A DNA stretch of 64,000 nucleotides from Trichobilharzia szidati (GCA_944472155.2 OX235272.1:106026020-106090019), one strand, 5' to 3'; counted from the stretch's first letter, positions 10,113 to 22,024 are shown. A program made the numbers and translations. Notes: generated from the letters alone by a model not told the origin.

Positions 10113-11330
10113 CAGTGCTGGTGACCAAGTGTGTCTCTACACTTACACTTAAGCAGAATACAGGTGTTGTGAATGGAAACCATCATCTACATATGCATAA
10201 TGCAACAAATTTATTCCCTTCTGTTCGTATGCCTTACAATATTATAGAGAGAAAAAATGGATTACAGAGATGGAGAAAAACAAAGAAAGAAAGAAAGAAA
10301 GAAAAAAAATAGAAAGCATGTATATATATTTGACGTAAATATCACATAAATAAATTAAATGTGAATTGGTATTTGCTTTGTTTTTTTTTTATACAACCTG
10401 TACAACAACAGCAACAGCAACAACAACACAAATAAACAAACATGACGACAGAAGGAAGAAAAAAAAGTCACAATGCACAAATTAAAGACAACAACTGCAC
10501 AACACACTGGACTGGATATATATTAGGGGACATAATGCTTGGAAAAAAAACATGTACATCACATTTTTTGTTTATCACCTGTACATGGTATGCACGTGTG
10601 TGTGTGTGTGTTTACAAGTGACTGTGTGTACGTGTGTGGGTGTGTGCACGTGTACGCGCGCACGTACGCCTCTTTCCGTTACCACGGTAATTATCATTAG
10701 AATAGGAATAACATTTTTCTTGACTAATTGAGAGACGAAGACATGGATAAATCAAGAGAGAGAGAGAGTTTGTGCGTGTGTATGTGTGTGTGTGTGGAAT
10801 TGGGAGATCAGGTGTGTTGAACAACCACCACCACCACCTACTCCCATTATCACCAGATTGGACGACATATATATTATGAGCTTACGTATTTTACAAAGAC
10901 ACAGTGATTGATAGATGGGTGATATTATAAAATTCATTTTTATCACTAGTCAGTCTTCAGATGGACAAATGATCAATTTAAACAGAAAATTCTTTTTTTT
11001 TAGAAAAAAACAGTGCAGAAACAGCAGCAGCAACAACAAAAACAACAGCAATGACGTTTCAATTGAAGAAGAAGCGAAAAATGTCTTCGACAAAAATTCA
11101 AGTATCGCACGTATCCTATGGTAGGAATGCGAAAAAAACAAACGAGTGACCTTGAGCCGACCAATCAGAAAATACGGCGTGGTATCTGCCTAAACAAAAT
11201 CGCATTTATGACGTTTTATTTGTGTATGACTTAAAGAAAAATAAACTGTTCCCAATTATAGTTAATGAGGCGTATCAGTTTTTTTTTAATAAGTTAGACC
11301 AGTTTCTGTACAGGCGTATTCATCACCAAG
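10112..11330. other. Low-complexity intergenic stretch
   Basis: Contains a GAAA-rich run (10280-10310), CAA-rich runs, a TG/AC-rich tract (10590-10660), a GA run and TG run (10755-10797), and a CAACAACAA-type run (11020-11060). No recognisable gene is present. The short ORFs reflect these simple repeats. Confidence 0.7.
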
Positions 11331-11881
11331 GTGACTAAAATAAAAGTAATGATAACTTAAATAAGAAAGAATATAAGGCATCTACAGTAGTTTTACCATA
11401 TAAGGAGGGAGGGGATATCTGAAACCCTCCCTAGGTAGGATTATTAATAAAGCAGGAATTAGGGTGCTGGCATTCTAACCTACAAACTCACTAAAAGACA
11501 AGAGCTGTAGGCTAAAGGACCCTGTCAGTTGGCCCAATTAGACAAAAGAATATAATTTACAAAATACCTTGCAATGACTGTGAGTGAGGTCAATTACATA
11601 CGCCAGTCAAACCAGTAGATCAGGAGTAGTGAGATTATCAGAAGATAAGAATTTAGCTAAGGTTAGAATGAATGACCCTGCGAAGATAAGTAATTTAGAA
11701 AAAAGCTCAGCAATAGCACTGCATGCATGCATTAACACACAACCATAGAATAGGGTGAGACACAGTCAAAATTCTAAAAAGTAATATAGGTAGGTGGATA
11801 TAGAGAGAGATTGATTACTGAATCCTGGTTCACCGAATCTACACCCAACACAACACATGCGCAATAGAAGTGACTCAACGA
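11330..11881 (+). mobile_element. PLE-E fragment
   Basis: Aligns by eye with 12700-13170 and with the reverse of 24050-24550. The block starts near TACAGTAGTTTTACCATATAAG, includes the degenerate GIY-YIG start (an IIYKIPCNDCE-like segment near 11540-11590) and runs to the TGACTCAACG junction at about 11881. There it abuts gag-like sequence instead of the usual PLE-E 3' tail. Confidence 0.6.
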
Positions 11882-12110
11882 TTGGTGGCAGATTTCTACG
11901 GACAAGCTGCTGGTGATGCAGCAGTCCCGCGCCGCAAAGCTGGGACACGAGATGGAGACCCGCTAGTGTTGGTGGTGAAGCTGACGAATCTACTACGTCG
12001 TGCACTGCCCAACATTGGATGAAGAGTCGGAGTTATTGACGTCCCAGACGACATTTCGGAGCGAATACAACGCTGGTTAACGCTGCACAACCCATGAACG
12101 TTTCTCTCTC
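11882..12110 (+). pseudogene. gag: LTR-retrotransposon gag-like fragment
   Basis: Plus-strand translation gives a segment beginning RLVAEFYGQAAGDAAV, then, after frame shifts, LTNLLRRALPNIG and DVPDDISERIQRWLTLHNP. The same peptide pattern is encoded on the minus strand at 41275-41735, where it continues upstream into a gag-like ORF. The segment resembles the capsid-like region of Gypsy-type gag proteins of flatworms. The identity is inferred from pattern only; no protease or RT is present. Stops and frameshifts make it a pseudogene. Confidence 0.5.
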
Positions 12111-12715
12111 TCTTTCTCTTATCAGTAGCACACGTCGCAATATGAATTTGAATAAAACAAAAACAAATTCAGAAGGATAAGACTGATGTCATTGTGCTTT
12201 CTATTTCATTCCTTCTTCTTGTTAACTGCATACGTCATCTAAAACACACTGAGTGTCAATATGACAAAAAAATTCATTGCGCACCTTTGATTGATTAACT
12301 TGAAGATGAAGGATTGAACCCGACTGAATCATTATTGACGTAAAATGCAGTAGTTCTTCAACTTGTCAGACTTCATAAAAACACACACACACATGTTAGG
12401 AATGAAAGTATGTGAAAATCAAAGTTACACAGAAAGTAATGCAAAATTTAATAGATTTAGAGTTTGATAAGAAGTATGAAAACATCTGCAATGTTGAGAA
12501 GGATTTTGAGGCATGTCACAGTATCACCTCCAGCCACTTATTCTCAGCGTCTCGCGGACCCTATCCAGGAGGCTAACACCCTCCTTTTCGCCTCAAACAG
12601 AGACGGTCAAAGGTTTAAGGTCTTGGTTTGATCACCCGTAGCTCATTTCCTCTGTTAACATTGCTCGACGACGAAGACAGCTGTACTTTGGCATCCGTAA
12701 AACTACAGTTTTACC
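12110..12715 (+). repeat. Unclassified segment U, also present inverted at 40570-41280
   Basis: Non-coding sequence lying between the gag-like fragment and PLE-E. It is repeated in the same order on the opposite strand at 40570-41280. It includes a GCGCACCTTTGATTGATTAA site near 12279-12300, which is the uninterrupted version of the RTE-A insertion site at 40984-41083. Confidence 0.6.
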
Positions 12716-13575
12716 ATATAAATGGGGTACATCTGGGACCCTACCTACGTAGGATTCCCAGTAAAGCGGGAATTAGGGTGGTGGCATTCTAACCTACAAA
12801 CTCACTCAGTCAAGACAAGCTATGTAGGTTAAAGGACCCGGTGGACTCAATTAGACAAAATAATATGATCTACAGAATACCTTGCAATGACTGTGAGTTA
12901 GATCAATTACATAGGTCAAACTAGTAGATTGGGGATAGTCAGATTATCAGAATATAAGAATTTAGCTAAGGTTAGAATAATTGATCCCACGTAGATAAGT
13001 AATTAAGAAGCTCAGCAATTGCACTGCATGCATGTATTAATACAAGACAACCACACAATAGAGTGAGAGAGAGAGGTTGATTACTGAATCCTGCCTGGTT
13101 CATCGAGTCTACACTCAACACATGCGCAATAGAAGTGACTCAATGCAAATACCAGAGATATGGAAGATATTATTCCCACCAGTCAGTCAAATCACAGGAG
13201 GATAATAAGTAATCTTAAAATCCTATTTCAATTCACATGTATTATTACATTCTAACAAGTTACTTATTTATTTTACTATAAAAACACTCGTCTTATTTCC
13301 CATCTTATTGTATTTGATTGATAACACTAATATTATTATTTCCGAATGTACATTATCTTATTTTAATTTTATTCATCAAATGTCTTGTCATTAATTTTTA
13401 TTCATGTGTATAAACGATGAAGCAAGAAAGTGAGTAGTGTGAGTAGTGAGTGCCTTGATATGAGATTATGAGCAGTAATGAATTATGCTCGAAGTGTGTG
13501 GTCATCAGTAGTAAATATTACTGCATAACACCACACTGTGTGATTTCATCAAAATAGAAATTTTATCCATAATGG
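12715..13575 (+). mobile_element. PLE-E 3' portion with terminal region
   Basis: Starts with the TTTTACCATATAAATGGGG block, carries a decayed GIY-YIG start (MIYRIPCNDCE-like residues near 12865-12900), then a long non-coding 3' tail ending near the CATAATGGAG motif. The tail matches 23640-24120 (minus) and 36005-36431 (minus). The TGCTCGAA segment near 13489 corresponds to a TGCTCGAAACG segment in sister copies, reminiscent of the distal part of a PLE hammerhead, but no proper core is recognisable. Confidence 0.6.
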
Positions 13576-14164
13576 AGTTAAAGATGAGCTATTTTTTTGT
13601 TGTTGTTGTGACTTCATTTATTCCTCTTATTCTGTTCCACAGTCATCTCCTTCCCCGAAAGCTCTCACGATTGAATTACACTAATGGCTTCCAGTAAGAG
13701 GATCGACGACTACTTACTTTACTAGGAGAATGTCAATAATAAAATTAATAAAAATAAATAATACCACCCGCCAAACCTAACCCTAACGAGCTATGAACAC
13801 ATTGTCCATACAGCACTACTTACAAAAATGTGATCGGGGTGAAATTTACACTTTAATTTGTGAATAGTGTTCATATTAGCGCTATCTATAATAATGACAG
13901 ATTTTGTTATCCAAAGACTAGTATGCATTCCATATTATTGGGGTGTTCGCACCCCTGGGACGTGATACTTTATAACTTCATCATTCTATTAAAGTAGTAT
14001 TGTACAAAATGTTGTACCAAAATGCCAAGAATTCCATACTGTAGCCTAAGTACTGATTTAGAATACAAGCAATTCATTATTATTATTTTTGACAAAGAAG
14101 TAAAAAATGAAATAGAGAAAGACAGAAAAGATGAACAAAACTAACACCAACTTGAATAAAGCAA

Positions 14165-14870
14165 GAACGACAACAGTGGCTTCTCATCAGCTGCTAGCTT
14201 ACAGCCTAAATAAATTAGGCTTAAGTTTATGTAAAGAGAAGTTTTAACATACTTGCAAATTTTATATGGTGTTAATTGTCAGGAGGCTCCGGACTTAGTG
14301 AACAGTGCTCAGAAAATTACGCTTATATACTTTTTACACAGGGAGTTCAAGTTTAAACAATGGTTAACGAGTTACGTAATAACGACGAGAGGTAGTAAGA
14401 TCATGATAATTAATACATTGGTAACAACGTACTGAGTCTAACCCAAACCACAGAAACAAGAGACAAGTAAAATTACACTGTATCAAAGGGGAGATGTGTC
14501 AGGTTAAAGCCGAAGATTACGTAATCAAATGAAAGAGAGAGAGAGACAGTGAAGACATCCAGTAGCCAGACAGGCCAGGGAAAAACTGATGCAAACTGAT
14601 TCTTTCTGAACACACACACACACACACATAAATCTTGGTTTCAGGCGTTTGATAGAGATTGTTTCAGCAAACCTTGAGGAGAATTGAGCTTTTTTGTCTA
14701 TTGATAATTTTAAAGGATGATTTTGAGATTCCCACCTCATCACCCAGTATTAAAGAAGATGCCTGGTAGTGGCACTTATTGTAAGCGTTTATTCCCCGCC
14801 CACCCCCGCGCTGGAGACGTAGGCTTTTCGCTACATGTTCAGAAACACTAACCACCAATCACACAAGGTC
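14165..14870 (-). mobile_element. PLE-B fragment, GIY-YIG C-terminus
   Basis: The minus strand encodes, in changing frames, VSEHVAKSLRLQ, SFKIINRQKSSILLK, FAETISIKRLKP and VQKES. These correspond in order to the C-terminal half of the GIY-YIG ORF at 32396-32842. A CA run has expanded inside the coding sequence near 14612-14627, breaking the frame. The non-coding 3' part (14165-14240) shares the GCTGATGAGAAG segment with 33050 and 50750. 13575-14165 has no recognisable gene. Confidence 0.7.
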
Positions 14871-15004
14871 AACATTATGCAATCATTTCACACTGACCAG
14901 TTATTATTTGGTTGTGCAGGGATTTTAAAAAAATGTACTTCAGTGAAGGACTTTATCATAAACCAGTATCATTTAAAGAAACATTGCAAATCAAGAGAGA
15001 AATG

Positions 15005-15050
15005 GATAGGTGTTTCGTCCTAGTCTGAGACTTTTCATCAGTGTGCACTC
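15005..15050 (-). mobile_element. SINE S1 ribozyme-region fragment
   Basis: On the minus strand this reads CACTGATGAAAAGTC...GACTAGGACGAAACACC, the S1 hammerhead-like block, without a clear tRNA-like head or matching stem I arms. Confidence 0.45.
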
Positions 15051-15387
15051 ATGACTGAACAAGGTTTGTTGCGTGTGTGTTTATCTTTGTTTTCATCAAA
15101 ACACACACACATACACACAAACACGAGTTGTTGAATAAAAAGGCAACAAACAAAAAAATATTTGATGAAGTGAAACAAACACGTATGACTTTTATGTTAG
15201 TTAATATATATTATTCACAAATGAGGATAATGATTGATAATGATGACATTGTTGTTTGTTTTGCTGGAATGTCTGTCATTGAATACACAGCCTACACTTG
15301 TCTGATTTCATTGATTACGTAAACTAATTGTCCCTTGTTGTATATACATTAAAACTGTTATTCTAATAATAACTATAACTGGGTGAT

Positions 15388-16160
15388 CAATGACTGACTG
15401 GTTTCAAAACAAAGGACTTTGCACAGATGTGTGCGCACCAGTTCCATTTGCCACACTCCCTTCATGTACCACCAAACAAAGCAAGAGAAGAGAGTAAAGA
15501 GAGATAATAAAGAGAAGTGTGAGTGAGGCAAAACGACTAGTAATAAGGAAGAACAATAAAGTTTTATTGTATATATAAAAAATGACAAAGAGGGAGTGCA
15601 TCTGCGCCAGGCATTGAAAACGATTTTGTGGGTTTTATTGACTAATGAAGACATGTTTTCGTCTGACCACCACTAGCTAACTAACTCTTTTCCAACCTCA
15701 TCCATCCTATGTCAGTCAGCTAACACTGCCCATCATCGAGGAAAGCGGTCGATGGCTTACTCGTATGCGTAACACATATCCTAACAACCTCATCGATTGA
15801 TTTCCCTTCCTTACCTACCTACCACTCGACCACCGACGACGCCTAACCTCAATATTGATCACCTTATTCTACCACCATCCAACACACACGGGAGACAGGA
15901 CGCAGATACCTACTATCAAAGACAGCTAGCTAGCCAACTAGCCAGGCTTTCCATGTCTTCCACTTTCAATAATCATGTCCCATAGCCATAAAGATGTACA
16001 GTAAATGCGTCCTTTGCTCAACAGACAGTCGGAGATGGCGTATTTGTCATATGCCACAAGAGACTTTTGTATCTGTGCTAGGATTTTGTCAGCGATCAGC
16101 TCATTGGGGCTGATGCAACTTCTCAAATATGCAAAGTCGTCAACATACTCCACCACTGCA
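15388..16160 (-). mobile_element. RTE-A LINE, 5'-truncated copy
   Basis: The minus strand starts (5') inside the RT thumb and connection region: VEYVDDFAYLRSCISPNELIADKI, from 16156, matches VEHVDRFNYLGSTISPNGLIADEI of the full copy. It then runs, with frame breaks, to the 3' UTR, ending in a GACTGACT-type tail at 15388. The tail differs from the (CAGA)n of the 36432 copy, suggesting a second subfamily. No target duplication was found. Confidence 0.7.
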
Positions 16161-16654
16161 CTTTAAGGTGGTAAGCGGTGCACACTAGTTATGCAGCGTC
16201 ACCTTACATTTGACAGTAGCAAGTCAGATGGCAAAACATTCGAAGATAGCTGCTACTTTAGCATTTAACGTCATGCACAGAAAAGCTTATTGCCAACGAT
16301 CCAATTTAACACACCACACACACATACTCTAAGGGGATAAAAATCTTTAGGTTACGCAGATTGAAATGCCCGAAACGGGTAATATATCAACTAGTTTCCA
16401 AGAGAAACAATGACAATAATAACTCATTCAGACCTCCGCGAAACTAGGAAGCATGGTCAACTCTTCCACAATAAGTCTGGTTCATAACTCAGTGGCTTGG
16501 TAATTCAGTTAGTTATAACTAATGTTTATTTTCGACAATCTGTTCAAAATGTAATCAGCAGAAAAAAAGCTGTACGATATGCCCCACCCTCTATAATTCG
16601 ATATACAATATGACTCAATATAGCTAGTGCTTTCGGTAGTGGTCTGCATTGGCA

Positions 16655-17100
16655 TATGTATGACTGGACACTAGTAACTAGTGTGGCGTATCTAGTCCTT
16701 CTTTGGTTCAGACTGAATTCAATCAGTCAGGTTTGTAATGTGGCCACCACTCTAGGTAGTTCGCCATCACGCCTCCAACCATCTAATATCATCAAATCGA
16801 CGTGGACCATGATGGTGAGCTACCTAGAATGGTGGCCCCATTGCAAACCTGACTGATAGCATTCAGTCTGCACCAAAAAAAGGACTAGACACATCAAACT
16901 AGTTACTAGTGTCCTACAGGAGGTCAATCACGAGCCCGAATAGCTCTGTGGTAACGTATGTGACTGCAGCAGTGGGTGACGCGGGTTCCAATCTCAGGAG
17001 GGACACAAGTTCCTTTCTTCAAGGCAGTTGCAGATACGTCTTGCTGACGAGTGCCAAATAGCACGAGACCACCAACACAGGGCTTAAAGCTACAGCTTCT
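16655..17100 (+). mobile_element. SINE S4 copies arranged as an inverted repeat
   Basis: 16660-16764 is an imperfect inverted copy of 16810-16920, making a large potential hairpin. The plus-strand copy continues into a tRNA-like head (GAATAGCTCTGTGGTAACG, then GCGGGTTCCAATCTC) and a hammerhead-like tail at 17038-17068. Related S4 copies lie at 20925, 48200, 54340, 54562 and 55530. Confidence 0.6.
17038..17068 (+). ncRNA. Hammerhead-like core in SINE S4
   Basis: A perfect CTGACGA core (17044-17050) is followed by stem II GTGC/GCAC with a CAAATA loop (17051-17064) and GAGA in place of GAAA. The 3' strand of stem I, CAAGGC in sister copies, is missing. Probably inactive, but the core identity is clear. 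Confidence 0.55.
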
Positions 17101-17104
17101 AAGT

Positions 17105-17278
17105 TTCGGTAGTAGCGGTTTTTGTTTTGCTGTTTAGGGCTACTAGCCTCACGCCCAACTTTCCCTCTCTACCGGCTTTACTTCCAGCTTAGAGAGGTTC
17201 AACAGTGCGTCGGCTGGGGATTGAACCCTGAACTAAATGCGTGGTTAGAGTATATATTACCGCTGAACCACCGGTGCA
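17105..17278 (-). mobile_element. SINE S3, minus
   Basis: Reverse-strand tRNA-like head with a decayed B box (GGTTCAATCCCC) next to the S3 tail containing GGGCGTGAGGCTAGTAGCCC. The A-box half is degraded by a TA-rich insertion near 17245-17290. 17290-17850 has no recognisable gene. Confidence 0.55.
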
Positions 17279-17850
17279 TATATATATGTAGCTTCTGTAC
17301 GCCGAGCAGTAGACACCAGTAGAGTGAAAACGAACAGCGATCAAGGGGAAAGTCAGAGGTCGAAAAATGTTTAAAAATATTTTACCCACATACAGATAGC
17401 CAGTTTGTTGGTAGGTATGCATTAATTCTATTATGAAGTCCCACTGAATTTCCAATTTTTTTTATTCTTATGTACATACTTACAAGCTACTTAATGAAAA
17501 TTACAATCAAGTTACCACCACCAGTTCCCTTCCTGTAATGTCTAAAATGCACTGAAGTGTCCTGCTTTTTCTGAATAATTTTTTTCTTCTTTTTTTATCT
17601 AATGAAAACACTTGTGACGTAATAAGGGGGTAAGTGAGTGACTTTCATTCAGCAGAAAAGTAGAGAAAAAACAGCAACAACAATAACAACAAGAAAACGG
17701 ATATGTAATTATATCTATATATCCGTTTTATTTATTCCGCCTTAATTATTTTGCACGTGATCCTTGCATATACACACACACACATCACAAGATGTGTCTT
17801 TTGATAGACATACGATGCAGGTACATACAACAAATTCCAGAAAAATAATT

Positions 17851-17882
17851 TGCTATATATATACATATATATATATATATAT
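17851..17882. repeat. (TA)n microsatellite
   Basis: A TA run directly upstream of an RTE-B copy. Short ORFs across it are artefacts. Confidence 0.85.
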
Positions 17883-18460
17883 CAAATCGAGAATCGGGAA
17901 GGCGAGAAACACATTCACATCAACCTGAAACCAATCTGGAAATCTTCGTCACTCAACTCAGCATCAACAACAAAATTCGGATTTTCAATACAAACGTCAA
18001 GTCAGTCACTTCTTCTATACGGATCAGAAACTTGGCCAATGTGTCACAAAGAATATTTCCAACAGCCTGTTGCAGACCTTTATCAACAACTGTCTTCGCT
18101 GGCTCTATACTGAAGATCAGATGGTCGGAAAGAATCACCAACAAGAAACTATGGGAACAAACAAACGAAACAAGAACCAATCGCTCAACAAATATGCAGG
18201 AGAAAGAAGTGGAGATGGATTGGACACTCGCTGAGGTGGCCGCTGGGTGACATCGCGCGTCAGGCCATCAAGTGGAACCAGAAAGGGTAGAGGTGAGTGG
18301 GACGTCCAAGAGTGACATGGAGGAGTTGAAACAGTATGGACTAACATGGATGCAAGTGAAAAGTACAGCAGAAGACAGAAGCAAGTGGAGACGTGCAGTT
18401 GAAGCCCTATGTTCCACTAGGAACCCAAGGGAACCATAATATATATATATATATATTGCT
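17883..18460 (+). mobile_element. RTE-B LINE 3' end
   Basis: Homologous to 9640-10112 but extends further 5'. It has an NNKIRIFNTNVKSV-like segment (about 17968-18005), then SETWPMC, then, after a frame change, LSTTVFAGSILKIRWSERITNKKLWEQT, and the GEVEMDW...LAE segment. It ends with the common GCCCTATGTTCCACTAGGAAC terminus and an AT-rich tail (18438-18458). Frames are broken. It is a close relative of the 9640 copy, including a shared sequence at the SETW motif. Confidence 0.7.
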
Positions 18461-18545
18461 TAAATGTTCTATACAAAGTTAAATTCGTCAATGTCAAGTC
18501 TGTGTGTGGCGTTTGCTTACTTACGTCACCTCTAGCATAGGACGG

Positions 18546-18880
18546 ACTGACTAGTTTCAACGTAGAACTTTGCACACAGGTGCGCACCAGTTTCACTTGC
18601 CACACTCCTTTCATGTACTACCACCACACAAAGCAAGAGAAGAAAGCAATAAGAGAGAGATTAAAAAGAGAGGTTAAAAGAGTGGTAATATAGAAGATCA
18701 ATACAGTTTTATTGCATATGATAAATCACAAAGAGTGAATGCATCTGTGACAGTCATTGACACCGACAACTTTGAGCCATAGCATCAATTGTCTCCAGCT
18801 GTCATTGCTTTTTACTCTCCTGAGAACCTCAACCAGATAGCAGTTTACATTTCCCTTCATGGCTGGCTTAAACTAACTCT
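18546..18880 (-). mobile_element. RTE-A LINE 3'-end fragment
   Basis: The minus strand matches the last codons and 3' UTR of RTE-A, ending in a GACTGACT-type tail at 18546. It belongs with the 15388, 49222 and 56138 copies. No clear target duplication was found. 18880-19258 has no recognisable gene. Confidence 0.65.
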
Positions 18881-19257
18881 AGTTAGCGCAGACGTGACAT
18901 TCGGCTACTGATAAACAGGTGTATAATGCACTTAGCTGTATTTAGTTCGTATCAAACAGCTAAGTGTCTATGACCATAAGTGTGGGCATTTGTAGTAGTA
19001 TGGACCATAACAACAATAAGATCGGGTGTAGTATTAGGCACACAGGGAGGAGTCGATCGATGAGGTTGTAAAAAGCTACATCGATAGGAAAATGGTAAGG
19101 ACAGATGTCTGTTGTGCACACCTCCACGATCACTACCTTCCTTGACAAGTTATGTTAGTTGACATACAAACCGCATTCAAAAAACGCCACATTCACTACT
19201 ATTTAGTTTATTGGTAACACGGTAAGATTACAATGTAAAACGTAATGGAACAAGCCA

Positions 19258-19480
19258 AAGAATTATTATTATTATTATTGTTTCCTTTAGTTCCTAGAGG
19301 AACATAGGGCTTCAGCTGCTCTGCTGGAGTTTTCACCTGGCTCCAAGTCTGCCCACACATTTTCATTTCCTCTTCACATGACCTCCTCCAAGTCACCATT
19401 GGATGACCAACTCGCCGCTTCCCTTTCGGGTTCCACTTGAGGGCTTGTCTAGTGATGCCACTTGATGGTTTCCTCAGAGT
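19258..19480 (-). mobile_element. RTE-B LINE 3' end, minus
   Basis: On the minus strand the copy encodes a VTWRRSCEEEMK segment near 19397-19360 and ends with the shared terminus plus a (AAT)n tail that appears as (ATT)n at 19262-19280. It is closest to the 41795-42572 copy (GEEEMKxCGQTWSQVKT). Confidence 0.75.
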
Positions 19481-19732
19481 ATAGCCAGGGAATTAGAAAC
19501 TTTGAATCAACCAAATGCACTTAAAAATGAAATCGAGTTAAGTACTCAATCATCAATGCTATTCAGGATTTAGGGAAAAGATTTGTTTCTGTAGAGTGAC
19601 TCACATTAAACTCTAATCAATAATTGGCCTTACCTTTAAACTATAGCTAATCTAACCGATATCCTAAATTCACATGGGTGAATATCAATACTCCTGTTCG
19701 AAACTGGGAGTTATTCTCGTAACAACAGAGGG

Positions 19733-20040
19733 GTACAGCAAGTCGGGTGTGACGAAAAATACTCACCACCGACGACACTGGTTAGTGCCAGTCACACTTT
19801 AATATCGTGAATTGGCAGAATTTGGAATTCATCGGGTGGCCATTGGACCGGTCAGAACTCCGTGGCTGAGAGTAGTCTATGAGCTCGCCGCGTAACCGGA
19901 AGTTCCTGCGTTCGAACCCAGTCGTTGTCCCAAATTAGGACAACAGAAACAGCTGGCTGGCTGCCCAGTACTCCCAGGGGGTTTTCCAGTAGTTCTCTAA
20001 CTGATGTCAGCTCATGATGAAATCCCGGAACCAATCAAAT
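19733..20040 (+). mobile_element. SINE S1 copy
   Basis: Plus-strand S1: front segment with GTACAGCAAGTCGG, degenerate head, B-box-like GTTCGAACCC (19912-19921), a reduced hammerhead-like region (GTTGTCCCAAATTAGGACAA) and the GATGTCAGCTCATGATGAAATCC tail. Confidence 0.65.
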
Positions 20041-20280
20041 TGAAGTATGCGCTGAAGATGTCACCTAGTAGGGTGATAAAAGCTTCGCAAATTAACTACC
20101 CAGCTCAGAGAACACAACCACATCAAAATCATCCACCTGAGCTACAAATCTTCTCCATCATATCTAAACCAATCAAATCGCTCGAAAAGAATATTTGAAT
20201 ATCAATCATCTCATGCTCATTGGCGGCTAGTTTTATTCAGGTAGGTAGTTAGTTGCCTGGATACTAGTGAGAAATCATGA

Positions 20281-20765
20281 ACAGTGGAGGTATAGCAGGT
20301 CGGGGGTATGAGAACATAGCTGCCTTAACAATGTTGGTTTAAATTTTGATTGCTCCCTATCCATCTGCATCTATGCACTATTGATAAATCTTGTTAGTAG
20401 TATATGCCAAACAATTCGATAGTCTGTGTTCCATTCCAAATGTGAAAAGGATGAAAAGAAAAAATTGCTTGTTCTAGACTGAACCTTCCAGTGACCAGTT
20501 AGTTAGTGGTGTATTCAATTAATCGTGACTGATGGATGCACAGCAATCATGATGCATGTTTTATCATCAAAATAACAAAATCTATCCAGGGAGTTCATCA
20601 ATCAAATCCCCATAGACCACCAAGCAACAATCTATATGAATTTAATTACATCAGGAACAGGTTATATAAGCCATACAGTTCGGCTCAGCCATGAATAAAT
20701 AGATCAGGAGAGATTTTAAGAATCCACAACTTATAGGTCATTTTGATTGGACATTAGTGAGTAAC
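20281..20765. repeat. Dispersed repeat V, inverted copy at 26797-27250
   Basis: Contains segments such as TCTGCATCTATGCA and GGTTATATAAGCCATACAGTTCGG that recur, in reverse order and orientation, at 26797-27250. No domain is recognisable. Both copies abut an S1 front segment on one side and S4-like ACTAGTTACT sequence on the other. Confidence 0.6.
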
Positions 20766-20769
20766 TAGT

Positions 20770-21150
20770 GTAGTGTGTGTGTAGTCATTCATTTATTGCA
20801 GACTGAACTCGATCATTGAAGGAAGGCAGGAAGCCAAAGACAGGAATAGACACATTACACTAGTTACTGACTACTGTCCAATCACAAAAATATCCAATAC
20901 AGTCCTACAGGAGGTCAATCACGAGCCTGAATAGCTGTTCAGCGGTAACGTCTCTGACTGCAGGTGTCACTGGGTGGTTACGCGGGTTCGAATCTCAGAA
21001 GAGACATAAGTCCCTTCATTTAAAGCAGTTGCAGATACGTCTTGCTGACTGACTGTTGAGTGCCAACTAGCACGAAATCTAGGTCCCACAGAAAGGCTTC
21101 CTGTGGCCGATTACCTCCAACCATCTAACATTCATAGGTCACGCTGAAGG
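20770..21150 (+). mobile_element. SINE S4 copy with inverted-repeat leader
   Basis: A small inverted repeat (GACATTAGTGAG.../...ACTGTCCAATC, about 20755-20885) precedes a tRNA-like head with B-box GGGTTCGAATCTC (20983-20995). The hammerhead-like tail follows near 21052: CTGTTGA core, GTGC/GCAC stem II, GAAA. The core has A6 replaced by U. Confidence 0.6.
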
Positions 21151-21496
21151 TTGCCACTGTTTAATCCAGTGAAGCATATCTTCCCAATATATAAAAAATG
21201 AGAGGAAACTGTTATTTTCCTGAACTTTTCAACAAAAATAAATAAATAAATGTTTGTTATTTAACATGGTAGAAAAAAAAATAAATAAACAACACACCTC
21301 ATCTCGCCACCCACAAATATATACAAGTACATATATGTATGTACGTAAACAATCAACAGGATAACAACACAAACAATACAGTAATAACATTAGATTCATC
21401 ATGTGGGTGTTTACAGGTGATGTCAACAAATAAATAAATAAATAAATCATAAACAAGGAGTGGATAATAAACATTTTTTTCAAGAGTTGATTTATT

Positions 21497-21850
21497 TTTC
21501 AAGTTAGTCCACGGATTGATATCACAGTTAGAGAATCACTGGAGTACTGGACAGCTTAGCTGTTTCGTCAACCTAGTTCTGGGACTCATCGGCAGTACGC
21601 ACCCACCACCAGGGTTCGAACCCAGAACAAGGCAAGCTCGTGGACCATTCTCAGCCACTGGGATCCAACTACTTAATGGCCAACTCATGAAACCTAACTT
21701 CTATCAATTCGTGACTTGAGTGCGACTAGCACCAGCCAATGTCAACCCATAGCGAGTATTTGTCCTCACCACTGACACGATGGACCCCACTGGTCACAAC
21801 TTTTCACCAGAACTCTAGGAAACTCCATCCTGTAGCCAGTCATCACCAGC
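21497..21850 (-). mobile_element. SINE S1 copy, minus
   Basis: Complete-looking S1 on the minus strand: front (21850-21720), tRNA-like head, B-box GGTTCGAACCC (21611-21621) and a hammerhead-like segment near 21543-21598. Its core reads CCGATGA (U4 to C), with GTACTG/CAGTAC stem I arms and an intact GAAA. 21150-21497 upstream is AT-rich without a gene. Confidence 0.65.
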
Positions 21851-22024
21851 GATATTACTACCGATGAGTCCCAAATACGTGATATCAAATTGAATTTGAG
21901 ATTTTCCCGTCGATTGATTGATACAGAAGTGCTCAGTCTCAGGTTGACATGTCCGTCGGCTTCTTGTGCAGATGCTTCGACGATATCTGGGCATGTAATT
22001 CTAATTTAATTGGTGGATGATGAC

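Noticed and set aside
9530..10186. A 218-residue minus-strand ORF
   Set aside because: It is antisense to the RTE-B 3' end and partly to S1. The plus strand carries the recognisable pol C-terminal motifs.
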